Positions 6,941 to 13,825 of a stretch of DNA of 20,051 nucleotides are shown here, piece after piece (the stretch's first letter is position 1; each line of letters opens with the position of its first letter). Made by a program: the position numbers and the translations under genes. The stretch covers positions 1-20,051 of the forward strand of contig JAQBWG010000011.1 of the NCBI GenBank assembly GCA_027625225.1, written 5' to 3'. This DNA is from Chloroflexota bacterium. GTDB taxonomy: Bacteria > Chloroflexota > Dehalococcoidia > Lucifugimonadales > VGZR01. A model generated the notes under the pieces. That model was not told the origin of the DNA. It ran no database searches and saw only the letters and a program-made list of their open reading frames with translations.

Positions 6941-8050
6941 CTAGGGGCGCTCTCCGATACGTATTTCACCCTCGATGCGCTCGGGGCCGCGGTAGTAGAC
7001 GATGTCCACGGTTTCGCCGGCCTGGTGTTCGAGCAGGAACTTGGACAGGTCGCCGGTGTTGCGTATCTCGGTGTCTCCGAGTCCGATGATGACATCGCCC
7101 TCACGAAGTCCGGCGGCGGCGGCGCCGCTGCCCGGTGTGGCCTGCTGGATGATGATGCCGTGGTTCACGGGAACGTCGAAACGACTGGCAAGCGCGGAGG
7201 TGAGGTTGAATGGAACGACACCAAGGTATCCACGCCGAACGTTGCTCCATTCGATGAGCTGCTGGGCGACAATCCGCGCGTCGTTGATGTTGATAGCGAA
7301 GCCGATGCCCTGGCTGGCCTCGATGATGGCTGTATTGATGCCGATGACCTCACCCTTGAGGTTGACGAGCGGACCGCCGGAGTTGCCAGGGTTGATGGAG
7401 GCGTCGGTTTGGATAAGATCTACGATGGTGTTTTGGGTGTCCACCTGGATGGTACGTTCGAGCGCGCTCACGACACCCTTACTGACGGTGGGGCCGCCAG
7501 CAAGGCCGAGGGCGTGGCCGATGGCGATGACATCTTCGCCGACCTGAAGCGTACGCGAATCGCCGAGCAGGGCGGGCACAAGTCCATTGGCTTCGATACG
7601 GACGATGGCGATGTCGGTCGAGGGGTCGGTGCCGACGATGGTGCCCTCGCGGCGGGTGCCGTCGTTGAGGATGACTATGATGGTCTGGGCGCCCTGGACG
7701 ACGTGGTTGTTGGTGAGGATGTGGCCGCCGGTGTCGAGGATGAGTCCGGTGCCGACACCGGTGTCGGGAGACGGGCGCCCAAAGAAGTCCATACGTACGA
7801 CTTCGATGACGATCTGGACGACGGAGGGTTTGAGTTGCTTGACGACCTCGACGGTGGAGAGGTAGGCACCCTCTCCAACAGGCTGGGGCGTGGAGGCGGC
7901 GCGGGTGAGTTCCAGGGCAGTCGGTGTGGAATGAGGAGTGGGAGGGAAAGTCGGGGTCGGTTCGGGGCTGGCCGGAGTGTCAGTGCAGGCGACGGAGAGC
8001 AAAAAAAGCCACAAGGGCAACAGAAGTAAGAGTTTTCGCGATACAGACAT
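6941..8050 (-). CDS. HtrA/DegP-like serine protease, lipid-anchored, one PDZ domain
   Basis: This 369-residue envelope quality-control protease has a signal peptide with lipobox (LLSVAC, cysteine 22), so it is probably anchored outside the cytoplasmic membrane. A Pro/Thr-rich linker follows. The S1C trypsin-like domain spans about 65-270, with catalytic H116 (TNNHVV), D146 (STDIAIVRI) and S224 (NPGNSGGPL). A single PDZ domain at about 273-367 opens with RRGYLGV and contains GLREGDVI. All three triad residues are present, so it should be active. The frame starts at ATG 8056, but GGAGGA at 8058-8063 is too close to it. Its spacing suits the second ATG at 8050. The gene has its own promoter and lies downstream of rpsU. 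The order htrA-EamA-phosphotriesterase on one strand allows read-through. Confidence 0.92.
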   Translation of the reverse strand: MSVSRKLLLLLPLWLFLLSVACTDTPASPEPTPTFPPTPHSTPTALELTRAASTPQPVGEGAYLSTVEVVKQLKPSVVQIVIEVVRMDFFGRPSPDTGVGTGLILDTGGHILTNNHVVQGAQTIIVILNDGTRREGTIVGTDPSTDIAIVRIEANGLVPALLGDSRTLQVGEDVIAIGHALGLAGGPTVSKGVVSALERTIQVDTQNTIVDLIQTDASINPGNSGGPLVNLKGEVIGINTAIIEASQGIGFAININDARIVAQQLIEWSNVRRGYLGVVPFNLTSALASRFDVPVNHGIIIQQATPGSGAAAAGLREGDVIIGLGDTEIRNTGDLSKFLLEHQAGETVDIVYYRGPERIEGEIRIGERP

Positions 8051-8089
8051 TCGCATGTCCTCCGAACCGTGTGACCTTAGGGAGATGCC

Positions 8090-8119
8090 ATTCTACATAT
8101 TTCAGAACGGCGTGGTGAA
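8090..8119 (-). promoter_or_regulatory. Candidate sigma-70-type promoter of the htrA-like gene
   Basis: On the minus strand there is -35 TTCACC (8119-8114), an 18-bp spacer and -10 TAGAAT (8095-8090). It would give a 5' UTR of about 30 nt that contains the GGAGGA site. It lies between the rpsU terminator and the start of the protease gene, where a promoter is needed. Confidence 0.45.
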
Positions 8120-8140
8120 GGTCGAATTGGGCAGAGCGGA

Positions 8141-8181
8141 CTAAAAAGATACCGCCCGTCTCAAAGTCTCAAGACGAGCGG
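8141..8181 (-). terminator. Intrinsic terminator of rpsU
   Basis: Reading the minus strand, CCGCTCGTCT (8181-8172) pairs with AGACGGGCGG (8161-8152), giving ten pairs with one U-G wobble around a 10-nt loop. TATCTTTTTAG follows at once. It lies about 36 nt downstream of the rpsU stop codon and separates rpsU from the htrA-like gene. Confidence 0.75.
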
Positions 8182-8216
8182 AGTAGTGTCGTAGATTGGG
8201 TGCGCCTAGGACGATG

Positions 8217-8405
8217 CTACCGGTTGCGGCGGCGGCGGGCGCGGCGAATGCTACGGGCCTTGTCCAACCTAGCCTGTTCGCCCTTGGAGCGGAAGAAACG
8301 GCGATTACGCAGTTCGCGCATGACTCCGGCCCGCTGAATAACGGTCTGGAAGCGCCGAAGGAGCCCTTCGCCGTCTTCACCTTCTCTTAAAGAAACAAAT
8401 GCCAC
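8217..8405 (-). CDS. rpsU: Small ribosomal subunit protein bS21
   Basis: This 62-residue basic protein has the bS21 pattern. It starts MAFVSLREGEDGEGLLRRFQ, continues with a helix (TVIQRAGVMRELRNRRFF) and ends in an Arg-rich tail (KARSIRRARRRRNR). bS21 lies at the platform of the 30S subunit near the anti-Shine-Dalgarno sequence and assists initiation. The start is GTG, with GAGGAG five bases upstream, and the length is normal for the family. The gene is monocistronic here: a promoter candidate lies at 8456-8484 and an intrinsic terminator at 8141-8181. It is divergent from uvrA. Confidence 0.9.
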   Translation of the reverse strand: MAFVSLREGEDGEGLLRRFQTVIQRAGVMRELRNRRFFRSKGEQARLDKARSIRRARRRRNR

Positions 8406-8455
8406 TGACTACTCCTCGAACATAACTATCCCGAAATAAAAGGGGGAACCCGACT

Positions 8456-8484
8456 AGTTTATCACGAAGCACATAATGCAACAA
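8456..8484 (-). promoter_or_regulatory. Candidate rpsU promoter
   Basis: On the minus strand there is -35 TTGTTG (8484-8479), a 17-bp spacer and an extended -10 TGA-TAAACT (hexamer 8461-8456). The predicted 5' UTR is about 45 nt and ends in the GAGGAG site before GTG 8405. Apart from this promoter and the uvrA -10 box, I see nothing else in the 218-nt gap at 8406-8623. Confidence 0.5.
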
Positions 8485-8561
8485 TGCGATAGGCTCCGTC
8501 TTGCCGCCGGTATGGTGTGGATAAATTATTAGAACACCCACTCTACTTTAAGGGTAGCCGA

Positions 8562-8570
8562 TGCTACAAT
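8562..8570 (+). promoter_or_regulatory. Candidate extended -10 promoter of uvrA
   Basis: TG-C-TACAAT is an extended -10 element. It would start transcription near 8577, about 47 nt before ATG 8624. No good -35 is visible, which extended -10 promoters tolerate. The element also argues against ATG 8561 as the start of uvrA, since that codon would lie upstream of the transcript. I see no clear SOS box. Confidence 0.45.
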
Positions 8571-8623
8571 GGCCCTGCTATTTCGCTGAGCACAAATCTA
8601 CTCCCAACAAGTGTACGGATGCT

Positions 8624-11600
8624 ATGCCACTAGAAAATATCGTCGTTAAAGGCGCACGCGAACACAACCTCAAGAACGTAGACGTCACCATTCCCCGCAA
8701 TAAGTTGGTGGTGGTCACGGGTGTGTCAGGGTCGGGGAAGAGTACTCTGGCGTTCGACACCATCTACGCCGAGGGGCAGCGACGGTATGTGGAGTCACTG
8801 TCGTCTTACGCGCGGCAGTTCCTGGGGCGCATGGACAAGCCTGATGTGGACTACATTGACGGGCTGTCGCCGGCCATTTCGATAGACCAAAAGGGCGTGT
8901 CGCACAATCCGCGCTCGACGGTGGGAACGGTCACCGAGATTTACGATTACCTGCGCTTATTGTTCGCCCGCGCAGGACGACCTCACTGTCCGAAGTGCGG
9001 CAGGCCAGTGGAGAAGCAGACGGTGCAGCAGATGGTGGACGCCATTCTGGCGATGCCGGACAGCACACGATTGCAAATCATGGCACCGATGGTGCGGCGG
9101 CGGAAGGGCGAGCACAAGGAGGTTTTCGAGCAGGCGCGCAAGGCGGGGTTCGTGCGGGTGCGGGTGAACGGCGAGATGCGCGACCTGTCGGAGACGTTCG
9201 ACCTGGACAAGAAGAAGTGGCACACCATCGAGGTGGTGGTAGACCGCCTGGTCATCGGCGACAGCGCGGAGCGCGGGCGGGTGGCTGAGGCCGTCGAGAC
9301 GGCGATGAAGATGGCCGGTGGAACGGTGTTGGTGGCGACGGCGGACGACGAGCAGGAGATTTTGTTCTCGGAAAACTTCGCGTGCGTCCACTGCAACATC
9401 AGTCTGGGTGAAATCGAGCCGCGTACGTTCAGTTTCAACAATCCGCACGGTGCGTGTCAGACGTGCACCGGCCTGGGGTACCGGCTGGAGGTTGACCCCG
9501 AGCTGGTCATTCCCAACAAAGACCTGTCTATCGGTCAGGGGGCGGTTCAGCCATGGTCGCGGGCAGGGTCGTCGAGTCCCTGGCTTTTGAGTCTGCTGGA
9601 GTCCACGGCGCGACAGTATAAGTTTTCAACCAAGGTGCCGGTGAAGGAAATGGACCCCAAGCACGTGGAGCTGGTGCTGTACGGCAACAAAGGCCGGTCG
9701 GTGAAGATGAGCCACGAGACGCAGCGGGGCAAGGTGTTCGAGTGGGAAACGACGTTCGAGGGAGTTATCAACAACCTGGAGCGCCGGTACAAAGAGACGG
9801 AGTCGGACTACATCCGCACCGAAATCGAGCGGTACATGGCGACGATTCCCTGCCACGCTTGCGAGGGGCAACGGCTGCGTCCGGAGGCTCTTGCAGTTAC
9901 GGTATGCGGGCTGAACATCATGCAAGTCACGGGGATGTCGGTTGACCGTGCCATCGAGTGGGTGGGAGCGATTGTGCCCAAGAGCGGGAAGAAGTTCTCG
10001 GGGCCGAAGCCTCAGTTCGACGGTGAGCCGAAGCAGTTGACCGAACGGGAGATGGCCATCGGCGACCAGATTCTGAAGGAAATCACGGTGCGGTTACAGT
10101 TCCTGGAGAACATCGGATTGGATTATCTGACGCTGAGTCGCACGGCGTCCACGCTCAGCGGTGGCGAGGCGCAACGTATCCGGCTGGCAACGCAGATAGG
10201 CTCCGGCCTGATGGGAGTACTGTATGTGTGCGACGAGCCGTCGGTGGGGCTCCATCCGGTGGACGACGCCCGACTCATCGGGACGTTGAAGCGGCTGCGC
10301 GACCTGGGTAACACGGTAATCATCGTGGAACACGACGAGGCGGTGATGCGGGCGGCGGACTTCATCGTTGACCTGGGACCCGGCGCGGGTGAACACGGAG
10401 GACACATCGTGGCAACGGGCGACATCAACGACATCATCGCCGAACCGAAGTCGCTCACCGGTCAGTACCTGGGACACACCAAGCAGATACCGCTACCGGA
10501 CGCGCCGCGCACGAGCAACGGCAAGAGTATCGTCATCAGGGGCGCACGCGAAAACAACCTCAAGGGTGTGGACGTGGAGTTCCCGTTAGGGGTCATGGTG
10601 TGCGTGACGGGGGCGTCAGGGTCGGGCAAGAGCACACTAGTGAACGAGGTGCTGTACAAGAAGCTGGCGCAGGAGTTCTACCGGGCGAAGGACCGTCCGG
10701 GCAAGTTCGATTCCATCGAGGGGATGGAACACATCGACAAGGTGGTGAACATCGACCAGTCGCCCATCGGCCGGACGCCGCGCAGCAATCCGGCGACGTA
10801 CACGGGCGCGTTCACGCCGATGCGGGAACTGTTTGCATCGCTCCCCGACGCGAAGGTGCGCGGGTATAAGCCGGGGCGCTTTTCGTTCAACGTGAAGGGC
10901 GGCCGCTGCGAGGCGTGCAAGGGCGACGGGCATATCAATATCGAGATGCAGTTCCTGCCCGACGTGACGGTGCCGTGCGAGGTGTGCGAGGGTAGGCGGT
11001 ACAATCGCGAGGCGCTGGAGATTAAATACCGGGGTAAGAGCATCGCCGAGGTGCTGGATATGACGGTGGCAGAGGCACTGGAGGTGTTTACGAACATCCC
11101 GTCCATCCGCAACAAGCTGTCCACGATGAATGACGTAGGGCTAGGCTACATACGTCTGGGGCAACCAGCAACGCATTTGAGCGGCGGTGAGGCGCAGCGG
11201 GTGAAACTGGCGACGGAGTTGTCGAAGCGGGCGACAGGGCGGACACTCTACATACTGGACGAGCCGACGACGGGATTGTCGTTCGAGGACTGCGCGCACC
11301 TGCTACGGGTACTGCACAGACTGGTGGACACGGGAAACACGGTGGTACTCATCGAGCATCACCTCGATCTGGTCAAGAACGCCGACTGGGTTATCGACCT
11401 CGGTCCCGGTGCGGGCGACAAGGGCGGTGAGGTCATCGCCGAGGGCATCCCCGCGGACATCGCGAAGCTCACGCACTCGCACACGGGCCGGTTTTTGAAG
11501 GCTCACCTGGAGCGATTCGGGGTGGACGTTTCCAAGATGACCAACGGCGCGAAGCCAACGAAGGCCGCCAAAAAGAGTACGAAACAGACGGCAGCCCAGT

Positions 11601-11653
11601 CCACGAACGGCAGCAAGCCGAAGAAGAAGAAGGCGGCGAAGGCGAAGCGGTAA
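8624..11653 (+). CDS. uvrA: UvrA, excinuclease ABC subunit A
   Basis: This is the DNA-damage recognition ATPase of nucleotide excision repair. It works as a dimer that loads UvrB at lesions. The tandem ABC architecture is complete. Walker A sites are GVSGSGKST (about 33-41) and GASGSGKST, and the two signatures are LSGGEAQRIRLA and LSGGEAQRVKLA. Two zinc modules are seen: CVHC...CQTC and CEAC...CEVC. ATG 8624 gives the family-typical start IVVKGAREHNLKNVD and 1009 residues. The 21 extra codons from 8561 resemble no UvrA and overlap the promoter. The C-terminus has a Lys/Ala/Thr-rich tail of about 45 residues beyond the usual end (about 940-960), perhaps a non-specific DNA-binding extension. 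The second Walker B region reads DEPTTGLSFED, with Ser where His is common. Confidence 0.97.
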   Translation: MPLENIVVKGAREHNLKNVDVTIPRNKLVVVTGVSGSGKSTLAFDTIYAEGQRRYVESLSSYARQFLGRMDKPDVDYIDGLSPAISIDQKGVSHNPRSTVGTVTEIYDYLRLLFARAGRPHCPKCGRPVEKQTVQQMVDAILAMPDSTRLQIMAPMVRRRKGEHKEVFEQARKAGFVRVRVNGEMRDLSETFDLDKKKWHTIEVVVDRLVIGDSAERGRVAEAVETAMKMAGGTVLVATADDEQEILFSENFACVHCNISLGEIEPRTFSFNNPHGACQTCTGLGYRLEVDPELVIPNKDLSIGQGAVQPWSRAGSSSPWLLSLLESTARQYKFSTKVPVKEMDPKHVELVLYGNKGRSVKMSHETQRGKVFEWETTFEGVINNLERRYKETESDYIRTEIERYMATIPCHACEGQRLRPEALAVTVCGLNIMQVTGMSVDRAIEWVGAIVPKSGKKFSGPKPQFDGEPKQLTEREMAIGDQILKEITVRLQFLENIGLDYLTLSRTASTLSGGEAQRIRLATQIGSGLMGVLYVCDEPSVGLHPVDDARLIGTLKRLRDLGNTVIIVEHDEAVMRAADFIVDLGPGAGEHGGHIVATGDINDIIAEPKSLTGQYLGHTKQIPLPDAPRTSNGKSIVIRGARENNLKGVDVEFPLGVMVCVTGASGSGKSTLVNEVLYKKLAQEFYRAKDRPGKFDSIEGMEHIDKVVNIDQSPIGRTPRSNPATYTGAFTPMRELFASLPDAKVRGYKPGRFSFNVKGGRCEACKGDGHINIEMQFLPDVTVPCEVCEGRRYNREALEIKYRGKSIAEVLDMTVAEALEVFTNIPSIRNKLSTMNDVGLGYIRLGQPATHLSGGEAQRVKLATELSKRATGRTLYILDEPTTGLSFEDCAHLLRVLHRLVDTGNTVVLIEHHLDLVKNADWVIDLGPGAGDKGGEVIAEGIPADIAKLTHSHTGRFLKAHLERFGVDVSKMTNGAKPTKAAKKSTKQTAAQSTNGSKPKKKKAAKAKR

Positions 11654-11677
11654 GTCTGCTACATCGGAAAAGGCGCG

Positions 11678-12142
11678 ATGCTTCAACCAGGCGATAAGGC
11701 TCCGGATTTCACAGGTACTACTGATGACGGCGATTCGTTCCGACTAGCTGATTGGCTGGGCAAGAAGCACATTGTTCTGTATTTTTATCCCAAGGATTTT
11801 ACCGCGGGGTGAACGCACGAGGCCTGTGGCTTCCGTGACGATTATGAAGCCATCGTTGAACAAGACGCGATACTAGTCGGCGTCAGCGTTGACTCTGTCG
11901 AGAGCCATCGGGCGTTCAAGGAAAAGAACCGCCTACCCTTCCCGCTGATAGCCGATACCGACCGACATATCACCAAGCTTTACGGTGTGAATCGCCGCTG
12001 GTTAAAGTTCGCCCCCACCAAACGGGTAACGTATCTGATAGGCAAGGCAGGGGTGATACAGGAGGTTTTTCACCACGAGTTGGCTATCGGTAAGCACCGT
12101 GGAGACGTTCTTAAAGGCCTCAAACGGCTAAACGAGGGGTAG
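11678..12142 (+). CDS. bcp: Bcp/PrxQ-type peroxiredoxin with in-frame TGA at the catalytic Cys (probable selenoprotein)
   Basis: This thiol- or selenol-dependent peroxidase reduces hydroperoxides in the cytoplasm. Starting at ATG 11678, the frame reads MLQPGDKAPDFTG, then HIVLYFYPKDFTAG, a TGA at 11810-11812, THEACGFRDDYEAI, LVGVSVDSVESHRAF, FPLIADTDRHITKLYGV and a normal C-terminus. It ends in TAG at 12142, for 154 codons. In E. coli Bcp the matching segment is PGCTVQAC, with peroxidatic Cys45 and resolving Cys50. Here the TGA is codon 45 and Cys50 is present. Both sides match the family with no other stop or frameshift. A stem-loop directly follows the TGA. TGA acts as a normal stop in neighbours (for example 1943-1945, 13068-13070). 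Selenocysteine is the best reading; a TGC-to-TGA mutation or sequence error is the alternative. It starts 24 nt after uvrA with a weak AAAAGG site. Confidence 0.85.
11814..11840 (+). promoter_or_regulatory. Candidate bacterial SECIS stem-loop
   Basis: Right after the UGA, the mRNA can fold as CG, CAC and GAGGCC pairing with GGCUUC, GUG and CG around the apical loop UGU (11825-11827). This gives 11 pairs with one G-U wobble and two single-base bulges, C11834 and A11838. A G sits in the small apical loop, as bacterial SECIS elements need for SelB binding. The UGA-to-loop distance (12 nt) is a little shorter than in E. coli fdhF. The element lies inside the coding sequence, as expected in bacteria. 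Confidence 0.6.
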
Positions 12143-12149
12143 TCTTAGT

Positions 12150-12338
12150 TCACTTCACGATGGTCTCGCCGGCTTTAAGCCGGTCGAGGTAGTTGGCGAT
12201 GGTGTTGGAGGAGATGGCGAGGCTGCTTCCGCCGATTTCTGTGTCTACGTAGCGCAACGAGACCATCCCGATAACCTCTCCACGCGGCCCCAACACAGGC
12301 CCGCCATCGTTGGTGTCTCGAATAACGATTTCCGCGAC
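12150..12338 (-). pseudogene. 3' fragment of a trypsin-like serine protease
   Basis: The minus strand reads AEIVIRDTNDGGPVLGPRGE, then VIGMVSLRY, SSLAISSNTIANYLDRLKAG and ETIVK, ending in TGA at 12152-12150. This matches the end of an S1C/trypsin-like domain, from the active-site serine region (usually GNSGGP) to the last helix. No start codon or N-terminal half is present: homology stops at about 12338, where DUF58 sequence begins on the other strand. The residue at the serine position is Asp (NDGGP), so the parent protein may have been a non-catalytic homologue. Only about 60 residues remain. It is convergent with the peroxiredoxin gene, with 7 nt between the stop codons. Confidence 0.65.
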
Positions 12339-13070
12339 GTGCGCAGTTACAGCTACGGCGACCCCATAAAGTCAATCAACTGGAAGGCTAGCGCCCGTAG
12401 GCTCTCGGTAGGAGACCATACACTTCTAACCAACCAATATGAGAGCGAAGGGCGGAACACCGTCTGGCTGTTCGCGGACTGTTCAGCCTACATGATGGTG
12501 GGCAACAATCTCCGAAATCCCATGGAAGTTCTGGCGCATCTGGTTACGGGCGCATCGCAGTATTTCCTCAAACGAGGGTATCGGGTCGGTTTATTTCCCT
12601 ATGGAAGCAATACCGCTCCGTTGTCTCCGGGCATCGGCCGTGGACAACTCATGCGTATCTCGGCAGCCATGCGAGACCTGGAACCTGCGGAGAAGGCCGC
12701 AGAGCTAGAGGCCGCTATCGATCAAATTAAGATTGAGTTGGTAAGAGATTCGTCCTCCGCAGTAGTTTTTGCAAGACTCGACATGCCGGACAGTGAGTCG
12801 TTACTCAGGGGGGTCAAAAGGCTGGTTAGCCTGCGACCGCGTATCCGGGCTCAGTCTTTACCCCTGGTTATCGGAGTCGGTGGATATCTATTCATAGATG
12901 CGGACGATTGGTACGAACGCAACGGAGTGTTACTTATGGATATGGCGACACGTCCGCTTGTTCGCTCTCTTCGCAAGATGGGCGTGCGGGTGCTGGAGTG
13001 GCGACCGTCCGATCAACCCGATTGGTCTGAGGTGGCACAGGAGCATGCGCGTGCGGAGGCACGGGAATGA
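12339..13070 (+). CDS. DUF58-family protein, 5'-truncated
   Basis: The frame gives 243 residues from a GTG at 12339. It begins in the middle of the DUF58 signature: NDFRDVRSYSYGDPIKSINW (in frame from 12324) followed by KASARR, which matches the conserved R-x-Y-x-x-GD-x-x-x-I-x-W-K-A-x-A core. A von Willebrand-A-like part follows (VWLFADCSAYM, D47 and S49 of a degenerate MIDAS). Complete DUF58 proteins are about 400 residues, with two N-terminal membrane helices. Those and about 150 residues are missing, and the sequence upstream codes for a protease fragment on the other strand. The GTG is therefore probably not a real start. DUF58 proteins usually stand next to a MoxR AAA+ ATPase gene, which is not visible. 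The stop overlaps the next gene's ATG. Confidence 0.8.
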   Translation: MRSYSYGDPIKSINWKASARRLSVGDHTLLTNQYESEGRNTVWLFADCSAYMMVGNNLRNPMEVLAHLVTGASQYFLKRGYRVGLFPYGSNTAPLSPGIGRGQLMRISAAMRDLEPAEKAAELEAAIDQIKIELVRDSSSAVVFARLDMPDSESLLRGVKRLVSLRPRIRAQSLPLVIGVGGYLFIDADDWYERNGVLLMDMATRPLVRSLRKMGVRVLEWRPSDQPDWSEVAQEHARAEARE

Positions 13071-13825
13071 ACTCGACCGTTCTCTTGATGGGGTTGCGCA
13101 CCGTGGGGCCGTTCCTGATGCTGGCACTATCTGCGCTCTCGCTGACACTGAGCGACGCGTGGCGCTTGTGGGTGGAGTTGGCCGACCGGGCGAGTGCGGC
13201 GGAATTGCTGAACGTATGGGTCGTCTCGCGCATCTTCGAAGTGCTATCATCGCCCTGGTTCGTCATCGCCCCAATCTTCTTCCTCATCAGTATCGCCGCG
13301 CTTATCGTCCGGGACGGCCGGTGGCATGGAGCGATTCTTAGCATATGCATCGGCGCTCAAATGCCGGGACTCATTTCACACACTCAGTTCCAGTGGTTAC
13401 ACCTGTTTTCAAGCGACTTCACATTCAATGGACAGCCTGGGATGGTTATCGTGGCTGCCGCGCTAATATCCCTGCCTATCGCCTTTTTCAGCTTCAGAAC
13501 TGCATCGGTACTGGAGGACAATCAGGAGTGGCTGGAGGCCGGGGACGTTGATTCGTCAGATGTAGAGAATGCGTACCTGGCAAATGTGATGTTCTTGGGC
13601 AAGATGGTTGCTGCCGCGCTGTTGATAAGCGGGGCTATCGTATCGCTGAGTTTCGGACTCCGCATAGGCCTGGACTCGGTCGCTGACCAAGTCGGGGCCT
13701 GGTGGGTTATCTGGGCTGCCCCGGTAGTGGTGGCCTTATTGGGCATAGGCCTCTACGGCCTTTTCCAGAATAGGACGGTCGGACTCCAGCGAATTGAACC
13801 GAAAGACGACCTTATCGAAGCCTAG
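13067..13825 (+). CDS. Six-helix membrane protein coupled to DUF58
   Basis: I do not recognise a named family. The 252-residue protein has predicted membrane segments at about 8-28, 63-81, 87-104, 125-143, 175-198 and 211-233. An acidic soluble loop lies near 148-168, and the C-terminus is charged. The start ATG overlaps the DUF58 stop in the sequence ATGA (13067-13070), a sign of translational coupling, with GGAGG about 9 nt upstream. MoxR-DUF58 operons often contain extra membrane proteins of unknown role, and this probably belongs to such a set. Its stop codon shares the palindrome CTAG (13822-13825) with the stop of the convergent fabI, leaving no room for a terminator. Confidence 0.7.
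   Translation: MNSTVLLMGLRTVGPFLMLALSALSLTLSDAWRLWVELADRASAAELLNVWVVSRIFEVLSSPWFVIAPIFFLISIAALIVRDGRWHGAILSICIGAQMPGLISHTQFQWLHLFSSDFTFNGQPGMVIVAAALISLPIAFFSFRTASVLEDNQEWLEAGDVDSSDVENAYLANVMFLGKMVAAALLISGAIVSLSFGLRIGLDSVADQVGAWWVIWAAPVVVALLGIGLYGLFQNRTVGLQRIEPKDDLIEA

Noticed and set aside
6767..8029. A 420-codon open frame on the + strand opposite the htrA-like gene
   Set aside because: It is the antisense shadow of a clear HtrA protease with full triad and PDZ. Its translation is an Asp/Gly/Ala-rich low-complexity string with no signal or family pattern.
8561..8623. N-terminal extension of UvrA by 21 codons
   Set aside because: The added residues match no UvrA N-terminus and overlap the extended -10 element. 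ATG 8624 gives the conserved start.
11810..11812. Reading the peroxiredoxin as a simple nonsense pseudogene
   Set aside because: The stop falls exactly on the catalytic Cys codon, the rest of the frame is undamaged, and a SECIS-like hairpin follows. Decay would hit random positions. It remains the main alternative.
12175..12375. A 66-codon minus-strand frame with Arg/Trp-rich translation
   Set aside because: It is a different frame of the protease remnant; the frame ending at 12150 shows the recognisable protease C-terminus.
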